Shown: positions 35,429 to 43,935 of the stretch, in pieces
Layout of the letters: every line of letters begins with the position of its first letter
Position numbering within the stretch: position 1 is the stretch's first letter
Source: Micromonospora parva
GTDB lineage: Bacteria > Actinomycetota > Actinomycetes > Mycobacteriales > Micromonosporaceae
Length of the DNA: 62,759 nucleotides
Direction: 5' to 3'
NCBI RefSeq assembly: GCF_000718515.1
Contig: NZ_JNZS01000034.1
Span: forward strand, 1-62,759
Notes under the pieces: generated by a model
What the model was told of the DNA's origin: nothing
Databases searched by the model: none
What the model saw: the letters and a program-made list of their open reading frames with translations, nothing else
Position numbers and translations under genes: made by a program

Positions 35429-36238
35429 ATGCAGCGGCCGGACTGGGCACCCGACACCATCGACATCGAGCGCCCGAGCGTCGCGCGGATGTACGACTAC
35501 TACCTCGGTGGCTCGCACAACTTCGCCGCTGACCGGGCCGCAGCGCAGGCGATGGTCGCCGCGGTGCCGGAGGCGCCGCTCATGGCCCAGGCCAACCGGG
35601 CGTTCCTGCGCCGGGCCGTGCACCATCTCGCCGAGGCCGGGATCCGGCAGTTCCTGGACATCGGCTCGGGCATCCCGACCGTCGGCAACGTGCACGAGAT
35701 CGCCCAGCAACTCGACCCGCGGTCGCGAGTGGTCTATGTGGACGTCGACCCGGTGGCGGTGGCGCACAGCCGTGAGATCCTCGCCGGCAACGAGCGGGCC
35801 ACCGTGGTGCAGGAGGACCTGCGCCACCCGGAGGCGATCCTGGCCCACCCGGACGTCCGCAAGCTGCTCGACCTGAGCCAACCGGTGGCCGTGATGGTCG
35901 TGGCCGTCCTGCACTTCGTCTCCGACGACGACCGACCGGCCGACCTGCTGCGGACGCTGCGCGACGCGTTGGCGCCCGGCAGCTACCTGGTGTTGTCGCA
36001 GGCCAGCGACGACGGGCGCAGCGAGGACGAACGCGCCGAGGCGGAACGGGTCTACCGGCGCACCGACAGCCCGCTGTGGGTGCGCAGCCGCGCCGAGCTG
36101 ACCGCGCTCTTCGACGGTTTCGAGCTGCTCGACCCCGGCGTGGTCTGGGTGCCCCAGTGGCGACCGGACACCCCGGAGAGCGCGGAGGACGCCGAGCGCG
36201 CGGTCTTCATGGGCGGCGTCGGGCGCCTCGGTGGCTGA
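35429..36238 (+). CDS. SAM-dependent methyltransferase (DUF574 type)
   Basis: 269-aa class I methyltransferase of the actinobacterial DUF574 (Methyltransf_19) family. Opening signature SVARMYDYYLGGSHNFAADR is characteristic; SAM binding is FLDIGSGIPTVGNVHEIAQQ, followed by VVYVDVDPVAVAHSREIL. ATG 35429 has GAGGGG at 8-nt spacing; a TATGGT about 75 nt upstream could be the -10 box. These proteins are abundant in actinomycetes and their substrates are unknown. Its stop is overlapped by the GTG of the GGDEF-EAL gene, so the two are coupled, an unexplained pairing. Confidence 0.9.
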   Translation: MQRPDWAPDTIDIERPSVARMYDYYLGGSHNFAADRAAAQAMVAAVPEAPLMAQANRAFLRRAVHHLAEAGIRQFLDIGSGIPTVGNVHEIAQQLDPRSRVVYVDVDPVAVAHSREILAGNERATVVQEDLRHPEAILAHPDVRKLLDLSQPVAVMVVAVLHFVSDDDRPADLLRTLRDALAPGSYLVLSQASDDGRSEDERAEAERVYRRTDSPLWVRSRAELTALFDGFELLDPGVVWVPQWRPDTPESAEDAERAVFMGGVGRLGG

Positions 36239-37976
36239 GTCGCCGGGGACGACGCCCGGTCCGGGCACGTTCGCCCGGGCCTGGGCGAAGGCGGTCTCCG
36301 GCACCAGCTACCTCCCGATGACCCAGGCCCAGTTGGAGTCCCTGCTGGACCGGCTCACCGGGGAACTGGCCGGCGCGTTGCTGACCGAGCCGTTCGACCT
36401 GCGGGCCGGGCACCGGGTCGGTGCCGAGTTGGTGGCCGCGCACATCGCGTCCGCCGAAGGGCTGGGCCGTACCGTCGAGGTCATCCAGCTCCGCCTGGTG
36501 CGCGACCTGGGGTTGGTGGCCGAGGACGTCGAGGACCGGATGGCCCGGCTGCTGGCGGCCGTGGCGACCGGCTACGCCCGCGCGCTGCGCGACCGGACGC
36601 TCGACGAGCAGGAGTCGATCCGCCGCGCCGCGATGCGGGCCCGCACCCAGGCCGAGCGTGCGCTGCGGGCCAGCGAGGCCCGTTTCCGCCATCAGGCCAC
36701 CCACGACCCGCTCACCGGCCTGCCCAACCGGACGCTGTTCACCGAACGGCTCGCCGCCGCGATCAACGAGCCGGGCCGGGGCGCGCAGCGGGTCGGGGTG
36801 TGCTTCCTGGACCTGGACCGTTTCAAGGTCGTCAACGACACCCTGGGGCACCAGATCGGTGACCTGCTGCTGGCCACGGTGGCGGAGCGGCTGAGCAAGG
36901 CCATCGGTGAGCACCTGGTGGCCCGGCTCGGCGGCGACGAGTTCGTGATCCTGGTGGAGCGCACCGCCGGCACCGACGACATGGTCGCGGTGGCCGAGGC
37001 CGCGCTCGCCGCGGTGCGCACACCGGCGCTGGTAGACGGGCACGAGCTGCAGATCTCGGCGAGCATCGGCATCGTCGAGCGCCAGGTTGCCGGAGCCAAC
37101 CCCACGGACCTCATGCGCGCCGCCGACAGCACCCTGCACTGGGCGAAGTCCGCCGGTGGGGCGCGCTGGGCCCTCTACGACGCCGAGCGCAACCAACGGG
37201 AACTGGCCCGGTACGCGCTCTCCGCGGCCATCCCGGCGGCCCTGGAGCGGGGCGAGTTCTACCTCGACTACCAACCGTTGACCTCACTGCGCGATGGCAG
37301 CCTCGTCGGCGTGGAGGCGCTGGTCCGCTGGCGACACCCCGAGCTGGGGGTGCTGCGCCCGGACAGCTTCATCGGGTTGGCCGAGGAGACCGGCCTGATC
37401 GTCCAGTTGGGCGGGTGGGTGCTGGCCGAGGCGTGCCGCGAGGCCGAGGCGTGGTCGGCCGGGGGTGCCGCCGCGCCGTTCGTCAGCGTCAACCTGGCAG
37501 TACGGCAGGTGCACCGGCCGGGGTTGGTGCAGGAGGTCCGCACCCTCCTGCGGCAGACCGGCCTGCCCCCGGAACGGCTCCAGCTGGAAATCACCGAAAG
37601 CACCATGATGAGCACCGCCAAGGAGCCGGTACGCGCCCTGCGGGTCCTTGCCGACCTCGGGGTACGCATCGCCATCGACGACTTCGGCACCGGCTACAGC
37701 AACCTGGCGTACCTGCGGGACCTGCCGGTCACCGAACTGAAAGTGGCCGGCGAGTTCGTGGCCGGCCTACGGTCGTCCTCCGTCGGCCGCACCGACGAGC
37801 GGATCCTCGCCTCGCTGGTCTCGCTGGCGCACGCGCTGGACCTGACCGTCACCGCCGAAGGGGTGGAGACCGCCGGGCAGGCCGAGCGGTTGCGCGCGAT
37901 CGGCTGCGACGCCGCCCAGGGCTGGCACTTCGGCCGCCCGGCCCCCGCCGATCGCATCCTGGCCCGCATCCGCTGA
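36231..37976 (+). CDS. GGDEF-EAL c-di-GMP enzyme
   Basis: 581-aa c-di-GMP turnover protein. An N-terminal helical region (1-150; DRTLDEQESIRRAAMR coiled coil) precedes a GGDEF cyclase domain (about 155-315) with intact GGDEF at 234-238, and an EAL phosphodiesterase domain (about 330-578) with EAL at 363-365, LEITESTMM and DDFGTGYSNLAYL catalytic motifs present. The product-inhibition RxxD site upstream of GGDEF is absent (IGEH). Both activities are possible; which one dominates is open. No membrane helix. The GTG start at 36231 overlaps the methyltransferase stop by 8 nt. Confidence 0.93.
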   Translation: MAESPGTTPGPGTFARAWAKAVSGTSYLPMTQAQLESLLDRLTGELAGALLTEPFDLRAGHRVGAELVAAHIASAEGLGRTVEVIQLRLVRDLGLVAEDVEDRMARLLAAVATGYARALRDRTLDEQESIRRAAMRARTQAERALRASEARFRHQATHDPLTGLPNRTLFTERLAAAINEPGRGAQRVGVCFLDLDRFKVVNDTLGHQIGDLLLATVAERLSKAIGEHLVARLGGDEFVILVERTAGTDDMVAVAEAALAAVRTPALVDGHELQISASIGIVERQVAGANPTDLMRAADSTLHWAKSAGGARWALYDAERNQRELARYALSAAIPAALERGEFYLDYQPLTSLRDGSLVGVEALVRWRHPELGVLRPDSFIGLAEETGLIVQLGGWVLAEACREAEAWSAGGAAAPFVSVNLAVRQVHRPGLVQEVRTLLRQTGLPPERLQLEITESTMMSTAKEPVRALRVLADLGVRIAIDDFGTGYSNLAYLRDLPVTELKVAGEFVAGLRSSSVGRTDERILASLVSLAHALDLTVTAEGVETAGQAERLRAIGCDAAQGWHFGRPAPADRILARIR

Positions 37977-38107
37977 CCTTCGGGCCCGCCCACGCCCCAA
38001 CCGTTCCCGCCCACTCCCCCAACCGCGGCTCACCCCGACGTCACGACACCCGCAGTGGAGCGGCCGTGGGGTCGAGCGGACAGCGCGGGGCCGGACTCCG
38101 TTGAGGC

Positions 38108-38145
38108 TGATGTCGGTGAGTCATCTCGATGACTCACCGACATCA
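38108..38145 (+). terminator. Perfect 17-bp stem with CTCG tetraloop
   Basis: Arms TGATGTCGGTGAGTCAT (38108-38124) and its exact complement (38129-38145) close a 4-nt loop. It lies 130 nt after the GGDEF-EAL stop and 70 nt before the tetR operators, so it is probably the terminator of the preceding unit. Confidence 0.7.
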
Positions 38146-38211
38146 CGCTGATCCCGGAAAGGCATCGGCAGGTCACCGAGACACGCCTGCTTGAGCCGAC
38201 CCACCGGCGAG

Positions 38212-38249
38212 GTAGACACTGTCTACGCGGCATGGTAGACAGTGTCTAT
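38212..38249. promoter_or_regulatory. Two tandem TetR operators at the tetR start
   Basis: GTAGACA-C-TGTCTAC (38212-38226) is a perfect 7+1+7 palindrome; GTAGACA-G-TGTCTAT (38235-38249) is the same site with one mismatch, 23 bp further. The second covers the tetR start codon at 38248. This arrangement implies autorepression. Confidence 0.75.
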
Positions 38250-38832
38250 GGACGCCGACGAGACCGGGCTGCGCGCGCGGCTGGTAGCCGTCGGGGTGGA
38301 CCTGGTGCTCAGCGAGGGCCAGTCGGCGGTGTCGCTGCGGGAGATCGCCCGCCGTGCCGGGGTCTCGCACGGCGCACCGCGCCGCTATTTCCCCACCCAC
38401 GTCGACCTGCTCTCCGCCATCGCCCGGGAGGGCTTCGCCGACCTCACCGCCCGGGTCGAGCAGACGATGCGCGACGTCGGGCCGGATCCGCGTACCCGAT
38501 TGACCGCCCTGGCCCGGACGTACCTGGACTTCGCGGCGGCCCACCGCGGCATGTTCGAGCTGATGTTCCGGCACGACCTGCTGGACAGCGGCCGGCTGCG
38601 GCTGCGTGAGACGAGCCTGCCGCTGTTCGCCGTGCTGGCCGACCTGGTGGCGCAGGTGCGCCGGCCCACCGACGCCCCTGCGGCGGTGCTCGCCGGCGCA
38701 CTCTGGGCCAACCTGCACGGCATCGCCCAGCTCTGGGCCTGGGGCAGCCTGCCGCTGGCCACCGGCGCCACCGACGACGACGCCCTGCTGCGCGCCGCGC
38801 TCGACGCCCATCTCGGCCCGCCCCCCACCTAG
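38248..38832 (+). CDS. TetR family regulator
   Basis: 194-aa repressor with an N-terminal HTH (SLREIARRAGVSHGAPRRYFPTHVDLLSAIA, about residues 30-60) and a ligand-binding C-terminal domain of the TetR_C type (LTALARTYLDFAAAHRGMFELMFRH). ATG 38248 is taken; the GTG at 38242 (two codons earlier) is possible and neither has a Shine-Dalgarno. Two operators precede and overlap the start, predicting autoregulation. It overlaps nothing but is 17 nt before an acyltransferase gene, which it may also control; the ligand is likely an acyl or lipid molecule by that association (inference). Confidence 0.88.
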   Translation: MDADETGLRARLVAVGVDLVLSEGQSAVSLREIARRAGVSHGAPRRYFPTHVDLLSAIAREGFADLTARVEQTMRDVGPDPRTRLTALARTYLDFAAAHRGMFELMFRHDLLDSGRLRLRETSLPLFAVLADLVAQVRRPTDAPAAVLAGALWANLHGIAQLWAWGSLPLATGATDDDALLRAALDAHLGPPPT

Positions 38833-38849
38833 CCGAACCCGGAGAACTC

Positions 38850-39512
38850 GTGCCCCTGCTGTACGACCTCACCAAGCTGACCGTCGGCACCACGCTGCGG
38901 CTGGGCTGGCGGCCCCGGGTGGAAGGGCTGGAGCATCTGCCCCGGCACGGCGGCGCGATCCTCGCCGGCAACCACCTGTCCGTCGCCGACGAGTTGTTCC
39001 TCGTCACCTCGACACCCCGCCACGTCACCTTCTGGGCGAAGGTCGAGTACTTCAACGGCCGGGGGCCGGGCGGCTGGCTCAACCGGCGGATCGTCGCCGG
39101 CATGGGCGCCATCCCGGTCGACCGCACCGACGGCCGAGCCGCCCTGCGCGCCCTGGACGCCGCCGTCCCGGTGCTGCGCGCCGGCGGCCTGGTAGCCGTC
39201 TACCCGGAGGGCACCCGCTCACCGGACGGGCGGCTCTACCGGGGCCGCGTCGGAATGACCCGACTGGCCCGTGACGCCGAGGTGCCGATCATCCCGGTCG
39301 GCGTGACCGGCACCGCCGAGGTGCTGCCCGTCGACGCCCGGCTGCCCCGCCGACACCCGGTCACCCTGCGGTTCGGCCCACCGATCCCGGTCGCCGGACG
39401 GATCAACAGCCCACGCGACATCCGGACGGTCACCGACGAGGTGATGGCGGCGATCCAGCAACTCACCGGCCAGGAGTACGTGCCGCGCTACGCGCCCGCC
39501 CGGGAGCGCTGA
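38850..39512 (+). CDS. PlsC-type acyltransferase, second copy
   Basis: 220-aa glycerolipid acyltransferase, paralogue of the gene at 22096. H(X)4D is NHLSVADE with His42 and Asp47; PEGTRSPDGRLYRG carries the EGTR motif at 120-123. The segment VEYFNGRGPGGWLNRR mirrors AEYFTGKGIKGWLTKM in the first copy. GTG 38850 has GGAGAACTC upstream. Sits 17 nt after tetR, so it is probably in the same transcript and under the tandem operators. The substrate, a lysophospholipid or glycolipid acceptor, is not determined. Confidence 0.9.
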   Translation: MPLLYDLTKLTVGTTLRLGWRPRVEGLEHLPRHGGAILAGNHLSVADELFLVTSTPRHVTFWAKVEYFNGRGPGGWLNRRIVAGMGAIPVDRTDGRAALRALDAAVPVLRAGGLVAVYPEGTRSPDGRLYRGRVGMTRLARDAEVPIIPVGVTGTAEVLPVDARLPRRHPVTLRFGPPIPVAGRINSPRDIRTVTDEVMAAIQQLTGQEYVPRYAPARER

Positions 39513-39525
39513 ACGCGGGCAGCGG

Positions 39526-40650
39526 TCAGCCGGCGAGCAACGCCGCCATGCGGTCCGCCTGCGCCTCCCAGCGCCACTCCCGTTCCACCCAGGCCCGGCC
39601 CGCCGCGCCCAGTTGGCGAGCCAGGTCCCGGTCGGCGAGCAACGCGGCGACCCGGTCGGCGAGCTGGCCGACGTCCCGGCCGCGTACGACGTAGCCGGTC
39701 TCCCCCTCACGGACCGCGTCCGGTGCGCCTCCGGAGTCACCGGCGACCACCGGCAGGCCGGTGGCGGACGCCTCCAGGTAGACGATGCCCAGCCCTTCGA
39801 CGTCGAGGCCACGGTTGCGGGTGCGGCACGGCATCGCGTAGACGTCACCGGCCGCGTAGTGCGCCGGCAGCTCGACCGACGGCACCGTGCCGGTGAACAC
39901 CACATCCCGTTCCACACCGGTCTGGCGGGCCAGCTTCTCCAGGGTCGCCCGGTACGGCCCGCCACCGACGATCAGCAGCGCCGCGTCGGGCACCCGGCGG
40001 CGGATTTCCGGTAGGGCCCGGATCAGCGTGTCCTGACCCTTGCGCGGCACCAGCCGGGACACGCAGACGACCACCGGACGGTCGGTCAACCCGAGCCGCG
40101 CCCGAACCTGTTCACCGTCCACGGTCGGGTGGTACATGTCCACGTCGACCCCGGGCGCGAGGCGACGCAGGTCGGTCACCCCGTCCAGCACCCGGGCCAA
40201 CCGGCTACGGGTGTACTCGCCGAGATAGGTGGTCACGTCCACACCCCGGCCGATACGCCGCAGCGCCGGCCGGGCGGCCGGCACCGCCGCCCAACCGACC
40301 TCGTGGCCGTGGGTCTGCGCCACCACCCGCTGGATGCCGGCCCGTCGCCGCAGGCCGGCCGCGAGCAGCCCCAGCGGGGCCGCCGCGCCGAACCACACCG
40401 TGTCGCAGTCGTACGCGCGCGCCAACCGGGCCGCCCGGCGGGCGACCAACGGGGTGGGCAGCAGGACCCGGGTGCGTTCCCGGATCACCTCGAACGGCTG
40501 GTCGGCGTCGAACTTCGCGGCTCCGCGCCAGCTCGACGCGTAGACGACCACCGAGCCGGCCGGTTGCCGGACCGCGAGGTTGTGCACAAAGGACTGGATC
40601 CCACCCGGGCGGGGCGGGAAGTCGTTGGTGATCAGCAGGGTGCGACTCAT
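39526..40650 (-). CDS. pimB: GT4 glycosyltransferase, PimB-type mannosyltransferase
   Basis: 374-aa GT-B transferase; position and motifs match the mannosyltransferase PimB' (Rv2188c) that adds the second mannose to phosphatidylinositol mannosides. Motifs: TNDFPPRPGGIQSFV (acceptor side), THGHEVGWA, RLAPGVDVDMYHP, CVSRLVPRKGQDTLIRALPEI (donor loop) and GLGIVYLEASATGLPVVAGDSGGAPDAV (nucleotide-sugar EX7E motif). The ATG at 40650 overlaps the stop of the M48 protease gene by ATGA. Mannose and GDP-Man use are inferred from the homologue; Micromonosporaceae envelopes contain such mannolipids. Confidence 0.88.
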   Translation of the reverse strand: MSRTLLITNDFPPRPGGIQSFVHNLAVRQPAGSVVVYASSWRGAAKFDADQPFEVIRERTRVLLPTPLVARRAARLARAYDCDTVWFGAAAPLGLLAAGLRRRAGIQRVVAQTHGHEVGWAAVPAARPALRRIGRGVDVTTYLGEYTRSRLARVLDGVTDLRRLAPGVDVDMYHPTVDGEQVRARLGLTDRPVVVCVSRLVPRKGQDTLIRALPEIRRRVPDAALLIVGGGPYRATLEKLARQTGVERDVVFTGTVPSVELPAHYAAGDVYAMPCRTRNRGLDVEGLGIVYLEASATGLPVVAGDSGGAPDAVREGETGYVVRGRDVGQLADRVAALLADRDLARQLGAAGRAWVEREWRWEAQADRMAALLAG

Positions 40651-41906
40651 CGGCCAGCCTCCCGGGCGTACGCGCGGGCGGCGGCCATCCGCTCCACGGT
40701 GGACGGATGCGAGGCCGAGTAGAGGTATTCCCAGCGGGGCGGGTCGGGATCGCCGAGGTTGACCGAGCCGAGCCGGCGCTGCATCGACTCGAAGGACTCC
40801 GGGTCGTTGGTGAGCGCGAGCGCGTGTGCGTCGGCCCGCGCCTCCACCCGACGGGACATCAGCGCCTGCACCGGGGCGGCGACCAGCCCGGCCACTGTGA
40901 CCAGGGCGACCAGCAGCGGAAACGCGGCAGGTTGGGCCACCGAGTCGACGCCGGCCAGCCGCAGCAGTGGACCCCACGAGCCGAGCAGGTAGAGCGCCAC
41001 CACCGCCGCCGCCGCACCCAACGCCCCGGTCAGCGTGCCGACCGCCACGTCGGAATCCTTCGCGTGCCCCAACTCGTGCGCCACGACGGCGGTCACCTCG
41101 GCCGGGGTCGCCTCACGCAGCAGCGTGTCGTACACGACCACCCGGCGGGTCGGCCCGAGACCCGAGACGTACGCGTTGACCGCCCGGGTGCGGCGGGAGG
41201 CGTCGGCGACCAGCACGTCTCGCACTGGCACCCCGTCGCGGGCGGCCATGCTCATCAGCTCGGTGCGCAACGGGCCCTGCTCCATCGGGGTGAACCGGTT
41301 GAACACCGGCTCCACCAGCACCGGCAGCACGAACGACAGCAGCACCACCAGCACGGCGGCGCCGGCCGCGCCGAACGCCCACCACCAGCGCGGCGCGAGC
41401 CGGATGACAGCGTAGAAGCCGAACAACGCCACCGCGCCGATCACCGCGCTGACCGCGTACGACTTGAGCAGGTCGACAGCCCAGCCGCTCCAGCCGTTGG
41501 TGCTCAACCCGTAGCGGGTGAGAACGCTCTGCCGCCAGGCGGCGAACGGAAGTGTCACGAGGTCGGCGACGAGCATCACCGCCAGCCCGCCGAGCACGGC
41601 CTGCGCGACCCAGTGCCCGCCGAACGGCCGCCCCACCAGCTCGACCAGGCGACTGCCCAGCGGGGTCAACCCGAGCGCGAGGGCGATCAGCAGCCCGACG
41701 GCGAGCGCGGCGTAGCCGCCGGGGCGCAGCGCGGCCCGGAACTCCCGCCCCTTGGCCACCTGCTCGGCCGGCAGGTCACCCAACGCGGCGAGCTGGTCGG
41801 CGCGCGGCGCCGGTGGACGGTGCCACGGGATGAGCAGCGCGGCCAGCACGACCAGCGCGACGGTCAGCCCGGCCAGGGCCAGCAGCGCCCACCCGCGCGG
41901 GGTCAC
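40647..41906 (-). CDS. M48 family zinc metalloprotease (Ste24/HtpX-like), membrane
   Basis: 419-aa integral-membrane metallopeptidase. It has helices at about 5-27, 63-82, 102-120, 150-170, 177-198, 290-310 and 330-350. The zinc motif HELGH is at 277-281, with the third ligand Glu in RVEARADAHALALT. Loops NRFTPMEQGPLRTELM and YVSGLGPTRRVVVYD are CAAX-protease-like. GTG 41906 is the start. The stop overlaps the ATG of the PimB-type gene (ATGA), so they are coupled. It likely degrades or trims misfolded membrane proteins; substrate unknown. Confidence 0.9.
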   Translation of the reverse strand: MTPRGWALLALAGLTVALVVLAALLIPWHRPPAPRADQLAALGDLPAEQVAKGREFRAALRPGGYAALAVGLLIALALGLTPLGSRLVELVGRPFGGHWVAQAVLGGLAVMLVADLVTLPFAAWRQSVLTRYGLSTNGWSGWAVDLLKSYAVSAVIGAVALFGFYAVIRLAPRWWWAFGAAGAAVLVVLLSFVLPVLVEPVFNRFTPMEQGPLRTELMSMAARDGVPVRDVLVADASRRTRAVNAYVSGLGPTRRVVVYDTLLREATPAEVTAVVAHELGHAKDSDVAVGTLTGALGAAAAVVALYLLGSWGPLLRLAGVDSVAQPAAFPLLVALVTVAGLVAAPVQALMSRRVEARADAHALALTNDPESFESMQRRLGSVNLGDPDPPRWEYLYSASHPSTVERMAAARAYAREAGR

Positions 41907-42008
41907 CGCGTCACCGCCCGTTGTACCCCGCTCATCGCGCCGCTCCTCCCGCCGTGACCGCTCATCCTATGGCCCGCGAAAAGCCCGCTTCCGGGCGCGG
42001 TGTGGCGC

Positions 42009-42227
42009 TCAGGCGACCCGGCGGGTGGCCCGGCGGCGAGCCGCCGGCGGGCGCACGGGCGCGGCCAGCACTTCCATCTCGAAGCCGGCCCGGGCGAGCA
42101 CCTCGATGGCCTCGACCTCGGCGGCGACCAACCCGGCCGCCGGGGACGTCTCGTCGAACAGGGCGGTCAGCGGGCAGCCGGAACAGCCGTCGGCCCGCTT
42201 CGCGCACCCGTCGCAGTCGATGAGCAT
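42009..42227 (-). CDS. Small Cys-rich hypothetical protein
   Basis: 72-aa protein beginning MLIDCDGCAKRADGCSGCPLTALFD with five Cys in a CxxC...CxxC pattern, then a helix (AAGLVAAEVEAIEVLARAGFEMEVLAA) and a basic tail. It looks like a small zinc- or cluster-binding protein; I do not recognise a family, though similar CDGC proteins recur in actinomycetes. AGGAGG lies 4 nt before the ATG at 42227 (a GTG is 3 nt earlier). Stands alone between the protease and PH-like gene. Role unknown. Confidence 0.55.
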   Translation of the reverse strand: MLIDCDGCAKRADGCSGCPLTALFDETSPAAGLVAAEVEAIEVLARAGFEMEVLAAPVRPPAARRRATRRVA

Positions 42228-42382
42228 CACGCCTCCTGATCGGCTCGCGGCACCCGGGCGACTCTCGTCGTCGCCGGCCGAGCACCGTCGGTGACATCGA
42301 CACTAAACACCGGGTACGACAGGAACCCCGTCCGACCGCCCGTTTCAGGGCTAGATCCACTCCACATCAGCGATATCGGGGT

Positions 42383-42420
42383 ATCCCACCCTTTCGGAAC
42401 GCCCGACATCACGGAGCTCT
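42383..42420 (+). repeat. 38-bp intergenic repeat, copy 1
   Basis: This site matches the element at 43839-43876 at about 28 of 38 positions, with a shared GCCCGACATCA block. It lies 57 nt upstream of the PH-like gene. Confidence 0.4.
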
Positions 42421-42476
42421 GCCGGTCGAGCGAGCGGCATCGTTTGGTCGCTCGGTCAGTCGGGCACTGAGCGACG

Positions 42477-42977
42477 GTGGCCGACCTCGATGCTTCGTCC
42501 GTCGTGGGCTTCCGGTACTCCCCCCGTCGACATCGCCTCGCCAAGGTCCTCGTTCTGCTGGGTGCCGCGGCCCTCCTCGCCTTCTACACAGTGGTGTTCG
42601 ACGAGGTGTGGTGGAAGGTGCTGCTGCGGTTCGGGATGATCGGCGCCATCGTCGCGCTGACCACCAACTGGCAGCTGCGCCGTCAGCCTCGGCTGCCGCT
42701 GCGGCTGACCGAGGAGACGCTGCACCTGACCGGGCCGAACGGAACCAGTCTCAGCATCGACTGGGTCAACATGGCCAGCGCCCAGGTCCGAGGCCGCATG
42801 GACCCCCGGCTGGTGGTCACGCCACTCGACCCGGAGCAGACACGGCCCCCCATGCGGGCCGGGCAGTGGTCGACCCCCGGGCGCGGCCCCTATGAGTTGG
42901 TCGTCCGGCTCGCCTGGATGACGCCGGGCACCGACGCACTGCGTCGTGAGCTGGCCCGACGACTACCGACCAGCTGA
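42477..42977 (+). CDS. Two-helix membrane protein with PH-like domain
   Basis: 166-aa membrane protein. Two hydrophobic helices (about 22-40 and 47-64) follow an N-terminal tail, then a beta-rich bacterial-PH-like domain (LPLRLTEETLHLTGPNGTSLSIDWVNMASAQVRG). Such DUF-type proteins are common in actinomycetes with no assigned role. GTG 42477 lacks a Shine-Dalgarno. It converges with the DinB-like gene 34 nt away. Family assignment is tentative; membrane topology is fairly clear. Confidence 0.65.
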   Translation: MADLDASSVVGFRYSPRRHRLAKVLVLLGAAALLAFYTVVFDEVWWKVLLRFGMIGAIVALTTNWQLRRQPRLPLRLTEETLHLTGPNGTSLSIDWVNMASAQVRGRMDPRLVVTPLDPEQTRPPMRAGQWSTPGRGPYELVVRLAWMTPGTDALRRELARRLPTS

Positions 42978-43011
42978 CCCCGAGCCTCCGCCCGGTCGTC
43001 GGGGTTGGGTT

Positions 43012-43731
43012 TCAGCCCTGCGCGTCGAGGTCACGCAGTGCGTAGCGGAGGTGCTGCCACTCCTCTTGAAAGATCACGTGCAGGCAGTGCCGGACGGACA
43101 CGACGTGCTCGGGCCACCAGGCGCTCGGCCGAGACTCGGCGAGCACCTCCGGCGTGACGGTCGCCAGAAACTCGCGCACCATGGCCTGCCGCTCGGCCCG
43201 CACCTGGAGGACCGCGTCGAATGTCGGCTGCTCGGTAGCGAAGACCGACATGTCGAAGCCGTCGGTCTCATACTCGGCGTGCCACTGACCCAGCGGGTGG
43301 AACGGCTGCGGCAGGCGCAGGACTGCCTTTCCCAACCAGGCGTCGGCGGCGAACGCGAGATGGCGCAGCGTCTGCGCGAACGACCACTCCCCGTCGATCG
43401 AGACGTCGACAGCACCCTCGGGCATGGACACGGCCCGGTCGACAGCCGCCGCCCAGGCCCGTTCGAGCGCGGCCCACCCCGCCCGAAGGTCGTCCGGGTT
43501 CTCGGCCCGCCGGAGGTCGCGCCCGGGAAAGCGCCGGTTCAGCTCGGCCTCGACCAACGGCACGACATCGACGCCGTTGATCAGCAATGTGCCCTCGGCC
43601 AGCCACGGCGCGTCGATGTCCAGACCATCGACGTCGACGCCGCGCATCACCGCACCGGCCAGCGTCGACCTGTTGAACCGGGCACCGCGCAGATCCTGGT
43701 CGACGAAGACCGTGACGTCGTCCCGTGCCAT
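43012..43731 (-). CDS. DinB-superfamily protein with pentapeptide-like N-terminus
   Basis: 239-aa protein. The N-terminus has a few pentapeptide-like repeats (LRGARFNRSTLAGAVMRGVDVDG), then a DinB/DUF664-type four-helix domain: WSFAQTLRHLAFAADAWLGK supplies a metal-binding His and QEEWQHLRYALRDL a second. The family contains metal-dependent thiol S-transferases, including bacillithiol and mycothiol enzymes, so a mycothiol role is possible. ATG 43731 has GGAGGGAG 5 nt upstream, which overrides a 38-codon upstream extension. No operon partner: the next minus-strand gene ends 204 nt upstream. Confidence 0.78.
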   Translation of the reverse strand: MARDDVTVFVDQDLRGARFNRSTLAGAVMRGVDVDGLDIDAPWLAEGTLLINGVDVVPLVEAELNRRFPGRDLRRAENPDDLRAGWAALERAWAAAVDRAVSMPEGAVDVSIDGEWSFAQTLRHLAFAADAWLGKAVLRLPQPFHPLGQWHAEYETDGFDMSVFATEQPTFDAVLQVRAERQAMVREFLATVTPEVLAESRPSAWWPEHVVSVRHCLHVIFQEEWQHLRYALRDLDAQG

Positions 43732-43838
43732 GGTGACTCCCTCCGCCGACGACAGCGGCGACGTTAGCCCTCGGGTACGACAGCGGACCACCCGACAATC
43801 GATTGAGCAGGATCGACCGGGTTCAAGGACCATGGGCC

Positions 43839-43876
43839 ATCCCAACCGGTCGGACAGCCCGACATCATGGAACTCG
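43839..43876 (+). repeat. 38-bp intergenic repeat, copy 2
   Basis: Partner of the element at 42383-42420, with the shared GCCCGACATCA block. Lies in the 204-nt gap between the DinB-like and NYN genes. Confidence 0.4.
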
Positions 43877-43935
43877 TGTCGATCACGACGCCGGAGTCCG
43901 GATGTACGGATGGAAACCAGCGTGTGGCGGGGACG

